In this document: positions 20,817-32,590 of the stretch, in pieces
Position numbering within the stretch: position 1 is the first letter of the stretch
Layout of the letters: each line of letters begins with the position of its first letter
Assembly: GCA_003550325.1 (NCBI GenBank)
Contig: QKWP01000670.1
Coordinates: forward strand, 60,418-124,417
DNA length: 64,000 bases
Source: Gigaspora rosea
Taxonomy: Eukaryota; Glomeromycota; Glomeromycetes; Diversisporales; Gigasporaceae
Direction of reading: 5' to 3'
Program-made: the position numbers and the translations under genes
The notes under the pieces: model-generated
What the model was told of the DNA's origin: nothing
Seen by the model: only the letters and a program-made list of their open reading frames with translations
Databases searched by the model: none

Positions 20817-22387
20817 TTACTGTGCAATATTTAAAAAGGTTAAAGTGGTATTTATATGAATTGCTTCTTCAAATGCTTTTCCTCCTTTATTACCAAGATT
20901 ATTATACTCGAGATTTAAAAATGTCAAAGTATTGTTTACATGAAGTGCTCTTGCTAATGCTTTGCCACCTTCAGAACAAATAACATTAAAAGAAAGATCT
21001 AAAGAAATTAAAGTAGTGTTTATATAAAGTACTTCTGCAAATGCTTTCCCTCCTTCATCTAAAATTCTATTACCTCTAAGACTTAAAAAAGTTAAAGTAG
21101 TGTTTACATGAAGTGCTCTTGCAATTGCTTTTCCTCCTTCAATACCAATTTTATCATTATCTTTATTCATATAATATTCACTGATAAGACTTAAAGAAGT
21201 TAAAGTAGTGTTTACATGAAGTGCTTCTGCAATTGCTTTTCCTCCTTCATCACCAACTTTTTTACAAACAAGTCTTAAAGAAATTAAAGTATAATTTTTA
21301 TGAAGTGCTTTTGCTAATGCTTTTACACCTTCAATATCAATATAAACATTGTTAAGATCTAAGAAAGTTAAAGTAGTGTTTATATAAAGTGCTTCTGCAA
21401 ATGCTTTTACTCATTCAATACCAATATAATCATCACTAAGTTTTAAAGAAGTTAAAGTAGTGTTTATATGAAGTGCTTTTGCAATTGCTTTTCCTCCTTC
21501 AATACCAAATTTATTATAAACAAGACTTAAAGAAGTTAAAGTAGTGTTCTTGCAAAGAGCCCCTGTTAGTGCTTCTGCCAATGCTTTTCCAGCTTCGAAA
21601 CTAATGCCAATACCATTGAGACATAAAGAAGTTAAAGTAGTGTTCTTACAAAGTGCCATTGCTAATGCTTTTCCTCCTTCAATGCCAATATCTTCGTGTT
21701 CAAGATTTAAAGAAACTAGAGTAGTGTTCATATGGAGTGCATTTGCTAACGCTTTTCCTCCTCCAATACCAATTTTATTATTTTTAAGTTTTAAAGAAGT
21801 TATAGTATTCTTGCAAAGAATTTCTGCTATTTCTTCGGATTTATTCCAGTTTTCATTTTCACAAATATATAAAGAAGTAATAGAATTATTTTATGTAAAT
21901 TTTTAAAAGATAAATTATCATCATAAATAATTTTAAAAACTTCTAAATTTTTCAGTTTCTTATTTGTTCGTAGAAACATTGCAATTAATGAACATTTAAT
22001 AGCATTTACAATTTTAGATTTTTCCCAAAGACCATCATATCGATTTACTCTTCCGTAACCATTATATTCAAGCCAATTAATAACACCTACATTTAAAGAA
22101 CTGCTAACAGTTGTGGTATAACTTGTATATTCAAATAACGGTTTTTGATTATTTGGAAGATTAATTTTTAAGGGAATTAATAATACTTGTTCTTCTGCAT
22201 TTAATGTCAAAAGACAAGTATTTATAAGATTTCTTTTGCTTAAATTATTTGTTATATCGCTCCATAATATTGGTACAATAATTCTACACCAGTGACGGTT
22301 TACAAGAAGGCATGGATATAAACTTTTATAGTCTTCCTGTAAATTATTAAATATTTTGACAATACATTCGTTTGGTAATTTTAGCAT
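20817..22387 (-). pseudogene. F-box / leucine-rich repeat (RNI-type) gene, disrupted
   Basis: The N-terminal 45 residues are an F-box (MLKLPNECIVKIFNNLQEDY, then CLLVNRHWCRIIVPILWSDI), the part that binds Skp1 in SCF ubiquitin ligases. A spacer of about 120 residues follows. From about 21890 to 20817 there are roughly twelve 28-residue leucine-rich repeats of the pattern NTTLTSLXLXXNXIGXEGGKALAXAL, the ribonuclease-inhibitor type that would recognise the substrate. The F-box and repeat frames differ by one base, apparently at an A run near 21900, and one repeat has TGA where the pattern expects GGA at about 21411. Both changes are small, so this may be a recent pseudogene or partly a consensus error. 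F-box/LRR proteins of this kind are highly multiplied in arbuscular mycorrhizal fungi, and near-identical repeats favour unequal exchange. A further LRR scrap lies at 38745-38905. Confidence 0.85.
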
Positions 22388-22506
22388 TTTAAGAGGGTAA
22401 AGAATTTTTTGTCATGAAAAAACGTACGTACATAATTACATATCTGTACAATAGAAATGTTGTGAAACATTACAATGATAAATATGTATTATTTATTTCG
22501 TGGAAA

Positions 22507-22600
22507 TTATAACAGAGTTTACCGATGATCATAGTACGTGGATGGCCCTTCGGGCCATCCATGTGCTATGATCATCGGTAAACTCTGTTATAATTTCCCC
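22507..22600. repeat. 94-base near-perfect hairpin
   Basis: Arms TTATAACAGAGTTTACCGAT and the complement continue through GATCATAG and GGATGGCCC to a TTCG tetraloop-like centre. It lies just upstream of the F-box/LRR gene's ATG (22387), so it could be part of that gene's 5' region, or a tiny hairpin element. Confidence 0.85.
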
Positions 22601-22630
22601 ACAGGAAATAAATAAATAATCCCCAGGAGC

Positions 22631-23079
22631 GTGTCACTATATGTTAATCGGACTACCATACCATTATTTTTACACGTGTTCCATATTTATATTCGTATTG
22701 TGCTTTTTACTAACTTTTGGGCTTCGCTTTATTTTTTTTTTTTATTTATATCATTTTTATTATTTTTATCTTTTTATCGCCTTTGCTTTTTACTTCTACG
22801 TTTAACTTTTTTCAAACTCTTACTTTCACTTTGCTCATGTCGTGCCTTTTTTTAGCTTCATTTTACTGTGCCTATTTTTAAAGTTCTTTAGATAAAACGT
22901 GAAAAATACAAAAAATAAAACGATTCAAATAAAAATTAAGGGTTAAAATTAGAGTTTCCCGATAATCAATATGAGACCGGGAATCTTTCGTGGGAAGATT
23001 CCCGGTCATAATATGATTATTATAAATATGGTTAATCACGTGTAAAAATAATGATGAAGGTAGTCATGAGTGACACTTA
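22631..23079. mobile_element. Fold-back element, GTGTCACT ends, with an inner hairpin
   Basis: Ends GTGTCACT lead on both sides to ACTACC..CAT.ATTATTTTTACACGTG, giving facing arms of about 45 bases. Near the right end a second hairpin (GACCGGGAATCTTTCGTGGGAAGATTCCCGGTC, arms of 13 bases) interrupts. The interior is T-rich and its 74-codon frame is not credible. No target duplication was identified. Confidence 0.7.
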
Positions 23080-23216
23080 GTGCGACAGGACAAAATTTAA
23101 TGTGGCAGTTCTATAGCAACTACCTGATAGCAATTACATTATCATGTCACTATTGTGGTAAACAATATGATTCCACCATTTTTTACATCTTATAATGACA
23201 AAAATGTGGTTGAAAA

Positions 23217-24426
23217 TAGGGCTGTTAATGGAGTATTATACTCCAGAGTAATTAAGGAGTATAAACCACTCCATACCGCGTGGTTTAAGCAAAACACCAC
23301 TCCAGATTATTTAATTTTATTATCAAAGTAAAATACTTCGAAGCAATCTTAAAATCTAAACCATTGAATTAAAATAGTTAAAACTCTGGAGTAAATGTGC
23401 TCTGGAGCTATTACTCTGAATTAAAATTATATGAGTGCTGTCTGTAAATGAATATTATTACTATGGCGAATTTAATTCTAAAGAATTGTAATATTATATA
23501 TTAAATCAAATATACAATTAGTATATATATAAATATAAATAACATTTATATTACATTGATTGTATATATAATTTAATATGTAATATTATAATTCTTCCAG
23601 CATTAAGTTCGGCATAGCAATAGTAATTCCTTATAGGTTTTCCCTTGGTAGCACTTATAAAATATTGGATTATAGTAGAGATGTATCTCGCAGTAGATAA
23701 TGATATTATCCTCGTGCAAATTGCATCATACCTCACACGAATTAAATTTTTAATTAGATACCTCGCACTTCGCGCAAGGTCATATGTCTTGTAGAATGCA
23801 TGCTAGTTTTACACACCTTGCGCAAGGTACATAATACGTGTTATCGACAAAAATCTGGGACTCTCACTAGGCTTTTAGGCTTTTCTAATATTTTAATAAA
23901 AAGAATGGTCTTATCTATAACGTTTTATACACACTAAATTTGACAAATTTTTTTTAAAAGTTGGGTAAGTAATAAACCTTTTCCCAGTATAAATGATCTG
24001 TCAATAGCTATTAGTAGCAGCAAATTATATTATCATACTGTATAACTAAATAACTGTTATTTTTTTTCATGTGTTAACGACGTAAACTCACCCTACCAAT
24101 CATGATCATAAATTGCCGGATAACAGGCAAAATTGTCGAATACAGTAATTTGACAAATGATTGGCTACACGTGCCGCAAAGCAGCACGTGCTCATTTGCC
24201 AAATTACCGTTATTCGACAATTTTTGCCTAATGTATAGTTATTTGGAGTGTAATACTTCGAAGTATACTTCGGATTATACTTCGATTTAGTACACCAGAT
24301 TTAATACTCCAGTGTCAAACTATAAAGTTTGATCTGTGGTGGTGTACTTCGGAATGGTGTGGTTTTAGGTGTTACTCCAGCAGAGTATGCTCCACTCCAC
24401 TCCAGATTACTCCATTAACAGCCCTA
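23217..24426. mobile_element. Non-autonomous hAT-type element, TAGGGCTGTTAATGGAGTA ends
   Basis: The left end TAGGGCTGTTAATGGAGTA and right end complement (TACTCCATTAACAGCCCTA with a small change) match the TAGGG(T/C)TG style of many hAT elements. ACTCCAG/CTGGAGT words are scattered within 250 bases of each end, as in subterminal binding sites. The 1.2-kb interior has no transposase. A short fold-back repeat (24083-24245) is nested inside. The eight flanking bases match poorly, so the insertion is old or ends were trimmed. Confidence 0.8.
24083..24245. mobile_element. Short fold-back repeat, copy 2, nested in the hAT-type element
   Basis: Same hairpin and flanks as 430-590, with GGCAAAATTGTCGAATACAG facing CGACAATTTTTGCC and CACGTGCCGCAAAGCAGCACGTG-like centre. 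Its position inside the larger element dates it as the later arrival. Confidence 0.8.
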
Positions 24427-24754
24427 ACAAAATACATCCAATATTTATACATAAAATATAAAGTGTTATAACTCAAGAACAAATAATTTTGACAAAAATT
24501 CCTTTTACAGATTGTTATCTTTATTCAAGCTACAATTCTGTTAAAATATATTTTATTTATAAAAAGTTATAACATTTTAAAAAGTTTAATATAAAAAAAA
24601 TTGTTTATAATTAAAAGTAATCGACATCCAAAAAAATTTTATTTACAACAAAATGTCCCCTGCTCTTTAACAATATAAGTCTCTTATTACATGTAGAAGT
24701 AGCCAATAAATAAACTGAAAAGGATGGCAATTTTTTTTTTTATAGATTAGAGTG

Positions 24755-25271
24755 TGAAACCAATTTATTTTTCATATTAAACCCGATTAGAACTGGGTTT
24801 ATTCATATGCTCCGATTTTTGGAATTTATAAAAAATGCTTATTTTTTTAAAACTTTAAAGCTATATAATTTTTGATCTACTGGTTCATTTTAAATGATTT
24901 TACTGCCAAAATGTTCATCTCCTTAAGACAATTCCAACAAGCCCAAAACATAAAAATCCAATCACAGGGTCATGAGAAAATGTACTATCAAATAGGTGAT
25001 GTACCTGAAATTGGTTTGATCTATATCAAACCAATTTCAGGTGCATCACCTATTTGATAGCACATTTTCTTATGATCCTGTGATTGGATTTTTATAATTT
25101 TTAGCTTATTGGAATCGCTTAAAGAGACGAACAGTTTGGTAGTAAAATTATTTAAAATAGACCAATAGATCAAAAATTATTTAGCTTTAAAGTTTTAAAA
25201 AAATAAGCATTTTTTATAAATTCCAAAAATCAGAGCATATGTATATCAATATGAAAATAAACCGATTTCAT
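24755..25271. mobile_element. 517-base fold-back element
   Basis: Arms of about 250 bases begin AAACC/AATCGG..TTTATTTTTCATATT and meet near 25022 at GATCTATATCAAACC. The inner arms contain CCTGTGATTGGATTTTTAT and TTTTGATCTACTGGTTCATTTTA, relating it to the 17037-17215 palindrome. The left arm alone holds a small palindrome AACCCGATTAGAACTGGGTT. The 61-codon frame over the centre is a by-product of the fold-back. Confidence 0.85.
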
Positions 25272-25592
25272 GATAGTTATAACGTAAGTTCTAGTGTTAC
25301 ATAAAAATTTTCATTTTTTAATAACTCAAAATTTTATACACTCTTTGCAAAATTTTGACTGCCATGTATTTCCTAACTCTAAACTTAATATTATGTCCTT
25401 TTTTTTGGCTGCTTCGATTTTTAGGTATTGGATAGGATATCGCAGAAATCACATAAATATTTAAAGGATCCTAGTATCTAAAACACTATACTATTGCTTA
25501 TAAAATAAAAAATAGAAAATTTTTATGGTAATTGCATGTTGGAAATCACATAATCAGAAAGTCAGAGGTTAAAGAGTGGAAAGTCTACGGAC

Positions 25593-26299
25593 CAGGGACT
25601 TAGAAATTTTTCGAAAGCAATTTTTTGAAAGAAATTGAAATTTTTGCCCCAATTTTTCGAAATTTGGCAAAATTTAATTAAAATTTATCGAAATTTTTGG
25701 CAAAATCATAAAAAATTACATGAAGATAATATTATTGGCCAAAAAAATATATAAAAAAAGGAAATACCAAAGATCATATAATAATACAGTAATAATATTA
25801 TTGGATGAGAACAATATTGAAAAATTTTTTTTATACTGATTTTGAAATTTATCGAAATTTTTGTACAAATCGATCGAAATTTATCAAAATTTTGCATAAA
25901 TCAATCAAAATTTATCGAAATTTTTGGCTAAATCAATCGAAATTTTTGCTTAGAATCAAAATATCGTATATGTCCGAAAATAAGCTACTACCTAAAATAA
26001 GCTACCCCCTAACTTTTTTAAAAAATCTTAAAAAATTCGTTAGCAGTTGCTACATATAAAACTTTTTTTACTAAGTAAACTTCAAAAAGTCAATTAAGTA
26101 AAGTTGTTTAGTGCATCAAAATACATCTACAGTAAAAATTTGGTGTCATTTGGGCAACTTTTTATTAGTACGTTTTTTTTTAATTTTTTTAAAAAATGCT
26201 TTATTTCGAAAATAAGCTACTTTACAATTTTTTGTATAATTTTTTGGCCAAAAAAGGTAGCTTAATTTGGACACATACAGTAATATTTCTGTGTCCCTG
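25593..26299. mobile_element. hAT-type element nested in the Mutator-like arm, 8-base TSD
   Basis: Ends CAGGGAC/GTCCCTG are inverted. CTACGGAC (25585-25592) and CTACGAAC (26300-26307) form an eight-base duplication with one mismatch. The left 350 bases are an irregular array of AATTT(A/T)TCGAAATTTTT words, a plausible subterminal repeat. A TA-flanked MITE (25965-26280) sits near its right end. Confidence 0.75.
25965..26280. mobile_element. TA-flanked MITE, AAATAAGCTAC family, copy 2
   Basis: Aligns end to end with 7091-7400, with TA outside both ends (25963-25964, 26281-26282). It is the innermost of three nested insertions. Confidence 0.8.
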
Positions 26300-27088
26300 C
26301 TACGAACACGTACCGATCATGTGAATTTTTGCTTACAGACATGTACTGATCATGTGATACTAATCTTATAGGCACATACAAAAATGAATAACTTTTTAAA
26401 TTAAAGTGATCTGGCAGGATTAAGTTAACCTTCTTTTACCACATTAATAAAACTTGTTCTCCTAGTCACTCTAATCATAATGGTAGTGAGATTATTAAAA
26501 TCTGTTTAGTAGAAACGGAGATATGGCCTTTAAATTTTCTAAGATTATATGAAAGCATTGCACAAACTTTAAGAGATTATATCTCCAGTTCTATTGAACA
26601 GATTTTAATAATTTTACTACCATTAGAACCAGAATTATAGGAGAAAAAAGTTACTTAGAGTGATAGAAAAACCAACTTAGTATGAGAGCTTTCTGGATTA
26701 CCTTTTTCTTATTTTTTTTTCTTTTTTAAGAAAATTAAAAAAGTGATCTGACAGGTTTTTGTACTAAGTCAATCTCTTAAAATCAACATAGCGGCTGGAA
26801 ATATAACTTCCCAAAGTTTATGCGATGTTTTCATATAATTCTCCAAAATTCAAAACCGGTTCTACTGAACAGATTTAATGAACTTATCACCATTATGGCC
26901 AGAAAGGCTAGAAAAACAAGTGTTATTGGTATGATCAAGGAGATTAACTTAGTACAAAAGTCCTATTGAATCACTTTAATTTATTATTTTGGTATGTGCC
27001 CATAAGATTAGTATCACGTGATTGGTACGTGTCCATAAATAAAAATTCACGTGATCGGTACGTGTCCGTAGACTTTCCGGTTAAAGAG

Positions 27089-27850
27089 GATAGCATAAAT
27101 CACGTGAGTCATTAGTTAGTGACAGTTAGAGTTAGTGGTTTTCTGTTGCTAATTATAGGTTAGTAGAAACCTAATAAAACATAGCATGTATATACAAAAC
27201 AAAGACAGCAATAATAATAACAATAAGAGTATCAAGGATAAAAAGGAAAGTAATGACAATAGCAAAAATAGTAATAACAATAGCAAGAACAACAAAGTAG
27301 ATAATTACTAGAGAAATAGAAATAAAATATGCTCACTTTGTAGTAATGATTTGAACTGAGAAAATTTTCTTTAATCAGTTAACCGAACTGAAATATTTGG
27401 TGTCAACTGATTCAACCGATTAAGATTACTAGTAGATTACTTCACATTTACTTTCAGGATATCTCAAACCTTATTCAAATTTTTGTCTCGTCTACAATAC
27501 TATGTTTATTTATTTTCTTTTCAGAACTTTTTAGAACCTTTGCTTTTTTATGATATCATTTACATTTTGTTAACCAATTCTCAACTGGCTATGCAGATTA
27601 ACCAATTAAGCATTTACTCAACTGGTTATTAAAAATATAGCAACACAAAGCAATGAATTATAGCTTGTAAATTTTGAGATTAGAATATAATGCCATATTG
27701 ATTATTATTAAGATTATTAAGATCAAACAGTTTGATATTAATAAAACTAGTATTTCAATTAAAATTAATATATATATTTTTGATTTGTGTTTTTTGTATT
27801 TTTGTATTTTTATTTTTTATTATTTCTATTTTTTTTAATTTGTGTATATA
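27089..27850. other. Gene-free stretch with simple repeats
   Basis: AATAATAACAATA-type simple repeats at about 27205-27300, a pair of facing TTAACCRATT words around 27370-27610, and T-rich runs at 27780-27840. No gene seen. Confidence 0.5.
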
Positions 27851-27852
27851 TA

Positions 27853-28194
27853 TGGAGTGCTCCATATTAAAAGGGCCCATTTTTACAATTTTTTGAAAAA
27901 TAAGTTTTTATTAAATTCATGTAAATTTTGACATGATTGATATTTTTCAATTATTAATGAAAGTCGATTTGCATAATAAAAAATCAAGATAATTTAAAAA
28001 GAAAAATTACATGAGGCTGCGTAGAGCCAACACGTCACGAGATTATTCAATAGTCACCTGCCGTCTTTAACCAATCAAAATCGTGAAATTTAATTAATCC
28101 CGGATCAGTCCGAAAATCAAAACAAATGGTTAAACTCAATTATCTCAAAATGAGATAAATGTAAAAATGTGCCCTTTTAATACGGAGCACTCCA
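27853..28194. mobile_element. TA-flanked MITE, TGGAGTGCTCC ends
   Basis: Ends TGGAGTGCTCCATATTAAAAG and the complement (TGGAGCACTCCA at right) are bounded by TA (27851-27852, 28195-28196). GGGC(C/A)CATTTTTACA follows on both arms. The interior word GATCAGTCCGAA is shared with the neighbouring 28807-29103 element. Confidence 0.85.
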
Positions 28195-28352
28195 TATAAT
28201 AAGCTTTTGGCTTATAGAATCTTGTTTGGACTAGCTTATATTCTTAAATTCTTAATTGTAAAATGTTATAGTAAAGTTTTATTAAAATTAATTTAGTTTT
28301 ATATAAATATATTGTTACAATTTAGTTTTATATAAAAAGAATTTTACTAACT

Positions 28353-28657
28353 ATAACCGGCGGTGATCATCACTAGTGTGTAGTTAACCAATAAATTTGC
28401 AGGATCAGGTGTAACGTGCAAATCAGTTGTGTAACAAAAATAAAGATTTTTTTTTAAAAAATGCCAATATCTCAAAAATTTGTCTATGAAACTACCTTTG
28501 ACGTTCTAACAAAAAAAATTCCTTGCTAAATTTTTCATATACTAGACACCTTGCTAAAATCTCAGGCCTCACCCTAACCCTAAAGTAAATGAAATGAACT
28601 TTTTTTTGTTTTATCGTTATTGGTCAACTACACACCAGTGATGATCACCGCTGGTTA
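28353..28657. mobile_element. MITE with ATAACCGGCGGTGATCATCA ends and the shared GATCAGGTGTAAC core
   Basis: Ends ATAACC(G/A)GCGGTGATCATCA face inward, followed by CT(A/G)GTGTGTAGTT. The interior repeats the core seen at 4302-4650: GGATCAGGTGTAACGTG, a T/A run, TCTATGAAACTACC, GCCTCACCCTAACCCTAAAG. A scrap of the same terminus occurs near 6786-6808. Confidence 0.8.
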
Positions 28658-28806
28658 TTTGTAGTTAAATTCATATAAAAAATTTTCTTTAAATGATTTG
28701 TGATTAAGGTACTAGTATTTATTAGATAATATTTTAGAAAGTAGGAAGTTAAACCAAATTTTACCTCATATAAAAATTTTTAGCCAATTAAACTTAACTA
28801 AATATA

Positions 28807-29103
28807 TGGGGCCGTTGCAATAGAAAGGGCCAATACTGCCCAAAAATGAAAAGCAGGTTTTTGTTATATTAGAATAAATTTTGATACGTGCTACATTTTT
28901 CAATTATAAGTGGAAATTGATTTGAATAATAAAAATTGAGATATTTAAAAAAAATTTTCTTGGGAGTTTCGTACATCACAGGATTACCCGATATATCAAA
29001 TCAGGAAAATTTTGATTAACCCAGATCAGTCCGAACAAAACAAACGTGATTTTCTCAAAATCATATATAAACTAGTATTGGCCCTTTCTACTGCAAAGGC
29101 CCA
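28807..29103. mobile_element. TA-flanked MITE, TGGGCCTTTGCA ends
   Basis: Ends TGGGGCCGTTGCAATAGAAA and the complement are bounded by TA (28805-28806, 29104-29105); GGGCCAATA follows on both arms. Interior CAGATCAGTCCGAACAAAAC links it to 27853-28194. Confidence 0.85.
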
Positions 29104-29554
29104 TATTATCTAGGGTGGGGAGTAAGTATACATGCTGGTAAAACCCAAACAAATCCCAAACTTCTAAAAAGTAATTGCTGTTTGTAAAAAATTAAATCAA
29201 ACAAATGATTCTAAAGTTTTATAAATATATTATCTATAGCTATAAGAATATACTTGATTTATTTAAACAAAGATTATTAATAAAATTTTTGAGCTATGAG
29301 TTTGGCCAGACCCTTTGGGTTTGTTTTGGAAACAAAATAACCATTTATAGTAAATGCATATTATACATTATTCTTTTTAGTAAATGCATTTCTGATTTTT
29401 AATTTATATTTTTATATAATCGAGTCAATAAAATACATATGCTAATGTAATAATTCAAAATCAAGGGGATTATTAATTAAATAAAGTTTTATTATTAAAA
29501 TTTTTATGCTTTTTGTCTTATTTGTCTAATTGAATTTTATTTTAAATGTTTTCG

Positions 29555-30130
29555 AAATATTTCTAAATATTTGAAATAAATTATATTTAGCAAATTTTGG
29601 TAATATTATTCAAAAGTTATTATTCAAAGCCACGATGATTTCAAATGCACTGGGAATGTAATCATTTGAAACCAGGTTGAGTTCAAATGAACCTGAAGAA
29701 ATAGGTGCATTTGAACCACAAATTGGATCATTTGATCTGAATTGGATCATTTTAATCCCAAGTTGGAACTTGAAATGATATTATTTGAATGGGTTGAGGG
29801 CTCAAATAAACCAGAAATGGTATCATTTGAACACAGGTTGATTCTTGTGTTGGTTCAAATGTACTCGGAACATGATCATTTGTTTCAGAAAATAGTAGGT
29901 TATCAGAAATTAAATATGGAAAGTATTGATAGAATCACTTTTTGTAGGTCTACAGTACATTATTTAGAAATTATTTAATATTATTTTGTGTTTTTGAATA
30001 TTACTTAATATTTTCACAATATTTCAAAATTTATATTTCGAAATATTTCGAAATCGAAATATCTCGAAATTATTTTTGAAATATTTCGAAAGATATTGCA
30101 TATTGCAATTTCTTTCGAAATATTTCGCAC
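29555..30130. repeat. Arrays of ATCATTTGAA and AAATATTTCGAAA words
   Basis: Between 29640 and 29905 the word (A/T)TCATTTGAA or its complement occurs about ten times at irregular spacing, mixed with TTGGATCA. At 30010-30125 and 29550-29580, AAATATTTCGAAAT-like palindromic words cluster. The pattern resembles hAT subterminal binding arrays, but I cannot find matching termini. The 78-codon frame at 29742-29978 is formed by the repeats. Confidence 0.6.
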
Positions 30131-30183
30131 ATATAAATTTGCTGATGTAATACTAATACTAACTAAAACTAACTAACACTAAC

Positions 30184-30342
30184 AGGACCCCGAAGAACTC
30201 TGATATAACTTAGAGGTTACTAAAAAAGGAAATTATATAAAAAATTCATAGTAAATTTTTAAATTTTGGCCTATTTTATATGCCTATTTGCTGATATTAT
30301 ACAAACTTAGATCTGAGTTGTATTAGAGTTCTTTGGGGTTCT
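30184..30342. mobile_element. 159-base AGGACCCCGAA-type MITE, 8-base TSD
   Basis: Ends AGGACCCCGAAGAACTCTGAT and complement; ACACTAAC (30176-30183) and ACACTAAT (30343-30350) flank it with one mismatch. The surroundings are ACTAACACTAAT simple repeat, so the target match alone is weaker than for the sister at 10219. Confidence 0.75.
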
Positions 30343-30407
30343 ACACTAATACTAAACTCTGTATAACTAACACTAATACTAATACTATAACTCTAACCCT
30401 AAGCCCA

Positions 30408-30485
30408 TCCTATCTTACTTTAGCATATACGTAATGATACGGCACCTATCCTATCTTCTTTTAGCATATACAGCATAATACGGCA
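30408..30485. repeat. Two-copy tandem repeat of about 38 bases
   Basis: CCTATCTTACTTTAGCATATA..TAATGATACGGCAC is followed directly by CCTATCTTCTTTTAGCATATA..ATAATACGGCAC. Downstream to 30840 is degenerate ACGACAACACCAA-type sequence, including ACCATCTATAAG units at 30632-30672. No gene is supported; the minus 84-codon frame there follows the repeats. Confidence 0.75.
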
Positions 30486-31718
30486 CATAGCAAGAATGAC
30501 TCACCAAAGACGAAAAAAGCACCAATGAATGACTATATCAACGACGAAAAGGGCTAAAAGGAGGCACCAGCAACGACAACACAAACGGATGATTCCATAT
30601 CTATAAGACCGCCTGCAAAAATTTTAGAAAAATACGAAAGACCATCTATAAGACCATCTATTAGACCATCCGAAAGACCGCATCCATGAATGCAGATTAA
30701 CTCACAAAAACGGCAGAGAAATATAAACTGCCAAATCCAGAGGAAATCTAACGGCAACAGCGACGACACCAATGATAACACCAAAGACGATACTGATGAC
30801 AACACCAACTACAACACTAACTACGACAGCATGACGAGGGATAACAAGCTAAATAAATGAATAAAAAAAAATAAAAAAATCAGTTAGTAAAGCGAAGGCA
30901 AGTAAACAAAAACAAATAAAAAAATCAAAAAAACTAAATCAAGATGATCTATACTTATCTGTCTGATGCACAGCCAATTTTGTATCGGCAATCAAATCAA
31001 TACATAAACATTTTAATCATGTGATATTCCTGTGCTTTGATTGGTCAAAAGGCCAGTGATATATAAACTATATATCTCTGGCCAGAGATATTTAGAAAAA
31101 CCCTTTTGAAATAAGTTTATAATAAAAATTATAATAAAAACACATAAATTTACTATAAACTTTGGGCTAAAGATTCTTTTTGGCTTAATTAATTAACTTA
31201 AATTAAAAATTTTATAAACATATAAAACAAGAAAAGAAGAAAAATTTGAGCTTAAAAACCATATCAAAATTTTGTTAATTTTGCACTATTTCAAAATGTA
31301 ACTTTGTCAAAAACAAAAATTTACAAATTTTAAATTAGCAATATATATAAAATCATGCTCTAAACAACTTTACTTAGGTAATAAAAGTAGATTACCTTGT
31401 AAAAAAATGGGCTAGCTATATTAATATACTAAAGTTAAAAATTTTTGGTATAAAACTCCTTTTTTTTGTCAAGATAACCTATTTGGGTCTCTAAGTAAAC
31501 TTGTTCAGCTTGTAATTATATTTATACTAAAGTTAAACCACATTTTCTCAAACCTTTTACTAAGAGAGAAAAATTTTTTTCTCTAATTTTAACACTATTT
31601 TTCATTTAGAAAAGGTCCAAGGAAACGCATTTTAGCTTTAGTATAAGTAGAATTACATGCTAAACAAGTTTACTTAGAGGCCCAAAGCAGGTTATTTTGA
31701 CAAAAAAAAAGGGTTTAT

Positions 31719-31907
31719 AGGACCTCGAAGAACTTTGATACAACTCAGATCAGAGATTGTATAATTTTAGCAGTATTTTAGCTAAATAAATGTATAAAAT
31801 AGAGCATAATTTGAAAATTTACTATAAAAATGCAACGTTTGATAAATTTCTATGCAAATTTTCCTTTTTAGAATCATCTGAGTTGTATTAGAGTTCTTCG
31901 GGGTCCT
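31719..31907. mobile_element. 189-base AGGACCCCGAA-type MITE in the fold-back arm, 8-base TSD
   Basis: Ends AGGACCTCGAAGAACTTTGAT and complement; GGGTTTAT (31711-31718) and GGTTTTAT (31908-31915) flank it with one mismatch. AACTCAGAT follows on both arms as in 30184-30342. Confidence 0.85.
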
Positions 31908-32252
31908 GGTTTTATATTGCAAACCAAAAATTTTTAACTTTAGCATATAGCTAACCCATTTTAACCTACTTTAGTTGCCTAAGTAAAGTTGTTCAAAGCA
32001 TGATTTTATATATAATTGCTGAGTTAAAATTTGTAAGGTAGAAAGAGATAATTTGATGAAATTAAAATAACTAATATAAAAACTTATTTATTTTAATATT
32101 AATAAATGTTTTATTTTTTGTAATTAACTTTATACATGATTTAGAATTATTTTATATAAAATTAGTAATATAACATCTTTTTTAAAAGTGACATTAAATG
32201 GAATTATACATCGTATCAATAAGTTTAAATTTTAGAGAGGTAAATGTAATTT

Positions 32253-32590
32253 GACGAATTGATGATATCTCATGTGATCCAGCGATCAGAATCGGATGAT
32301 TTTTATACCATTCAATTCGTCTTGATAATACGAATCGAATGGTATAAAAATCATCTGATTCTGATCACGAGTCATGATATATCATCGATTATATACTACA
32401 CAAAAAAGGTCCTTGAGGGGGATTTTGACTAAATGTAAACCTGGCAAATAATCAATGATATCTTGTGATCCAGTGATCAGAATTGGGTGATTCTTGTACC
32501 ATTTGATTCGTCTCATTGAGATGAATCGAATGGCATAAAAATTACTCGATCCCATTCATTAGATCACGTGATATCCAAATTCATCAAATT
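32253..32590. repeat. Two ATTCGATTCGTCTC palindromes side by side
   Basis: Two hairpins with the same plan: GATATCTCATGTGATCCAG..GATCAGAATCGG-TGATTTTTATACCATTCAATTCGTC and its reverse, centred near 32325 and 32515. They are more like each other than chance and probably arose by duplication or repeated insertion. Confidence 0.75.

Larger units (their letters stand above)
25577..27078. mobile_element. Mutator-like fold-back element with 10-base TSD, carrying two nested elements
   Basis: Ends GGAAAGTCTACGGACACGTAC face each other; GGTTAAAGAG is present outside both (25567-25576, 27079-27088). Arms continue with GATCACGTGAATTTTT, ACTAATCTTATGGGCACATAC and TAAAGTGATTC. The left arm is interrupted at CTACGGAC by a hAT-type element (25593-26299). 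A 10-base duplication and long arms fit a Mutator-like non-autonomous element. The interior has paired AGATTTTAATAATTTTACTACCATTA-like blocks and no gene. Confidence 0.8.

Noticed and set aside
21544-21906. Plus-strand 120-codon frame over the LRR region
   Set aside because: It is the antisense of the leucine-rich repeats and inherits their periodicity.
28964-29040. Shared GATCAGTCCGAA word as a regulatory site
   Set aside because: It occurs inside related MITEs (27853, 28807, and in a similar form at 11560) and is better explained by their common descent.
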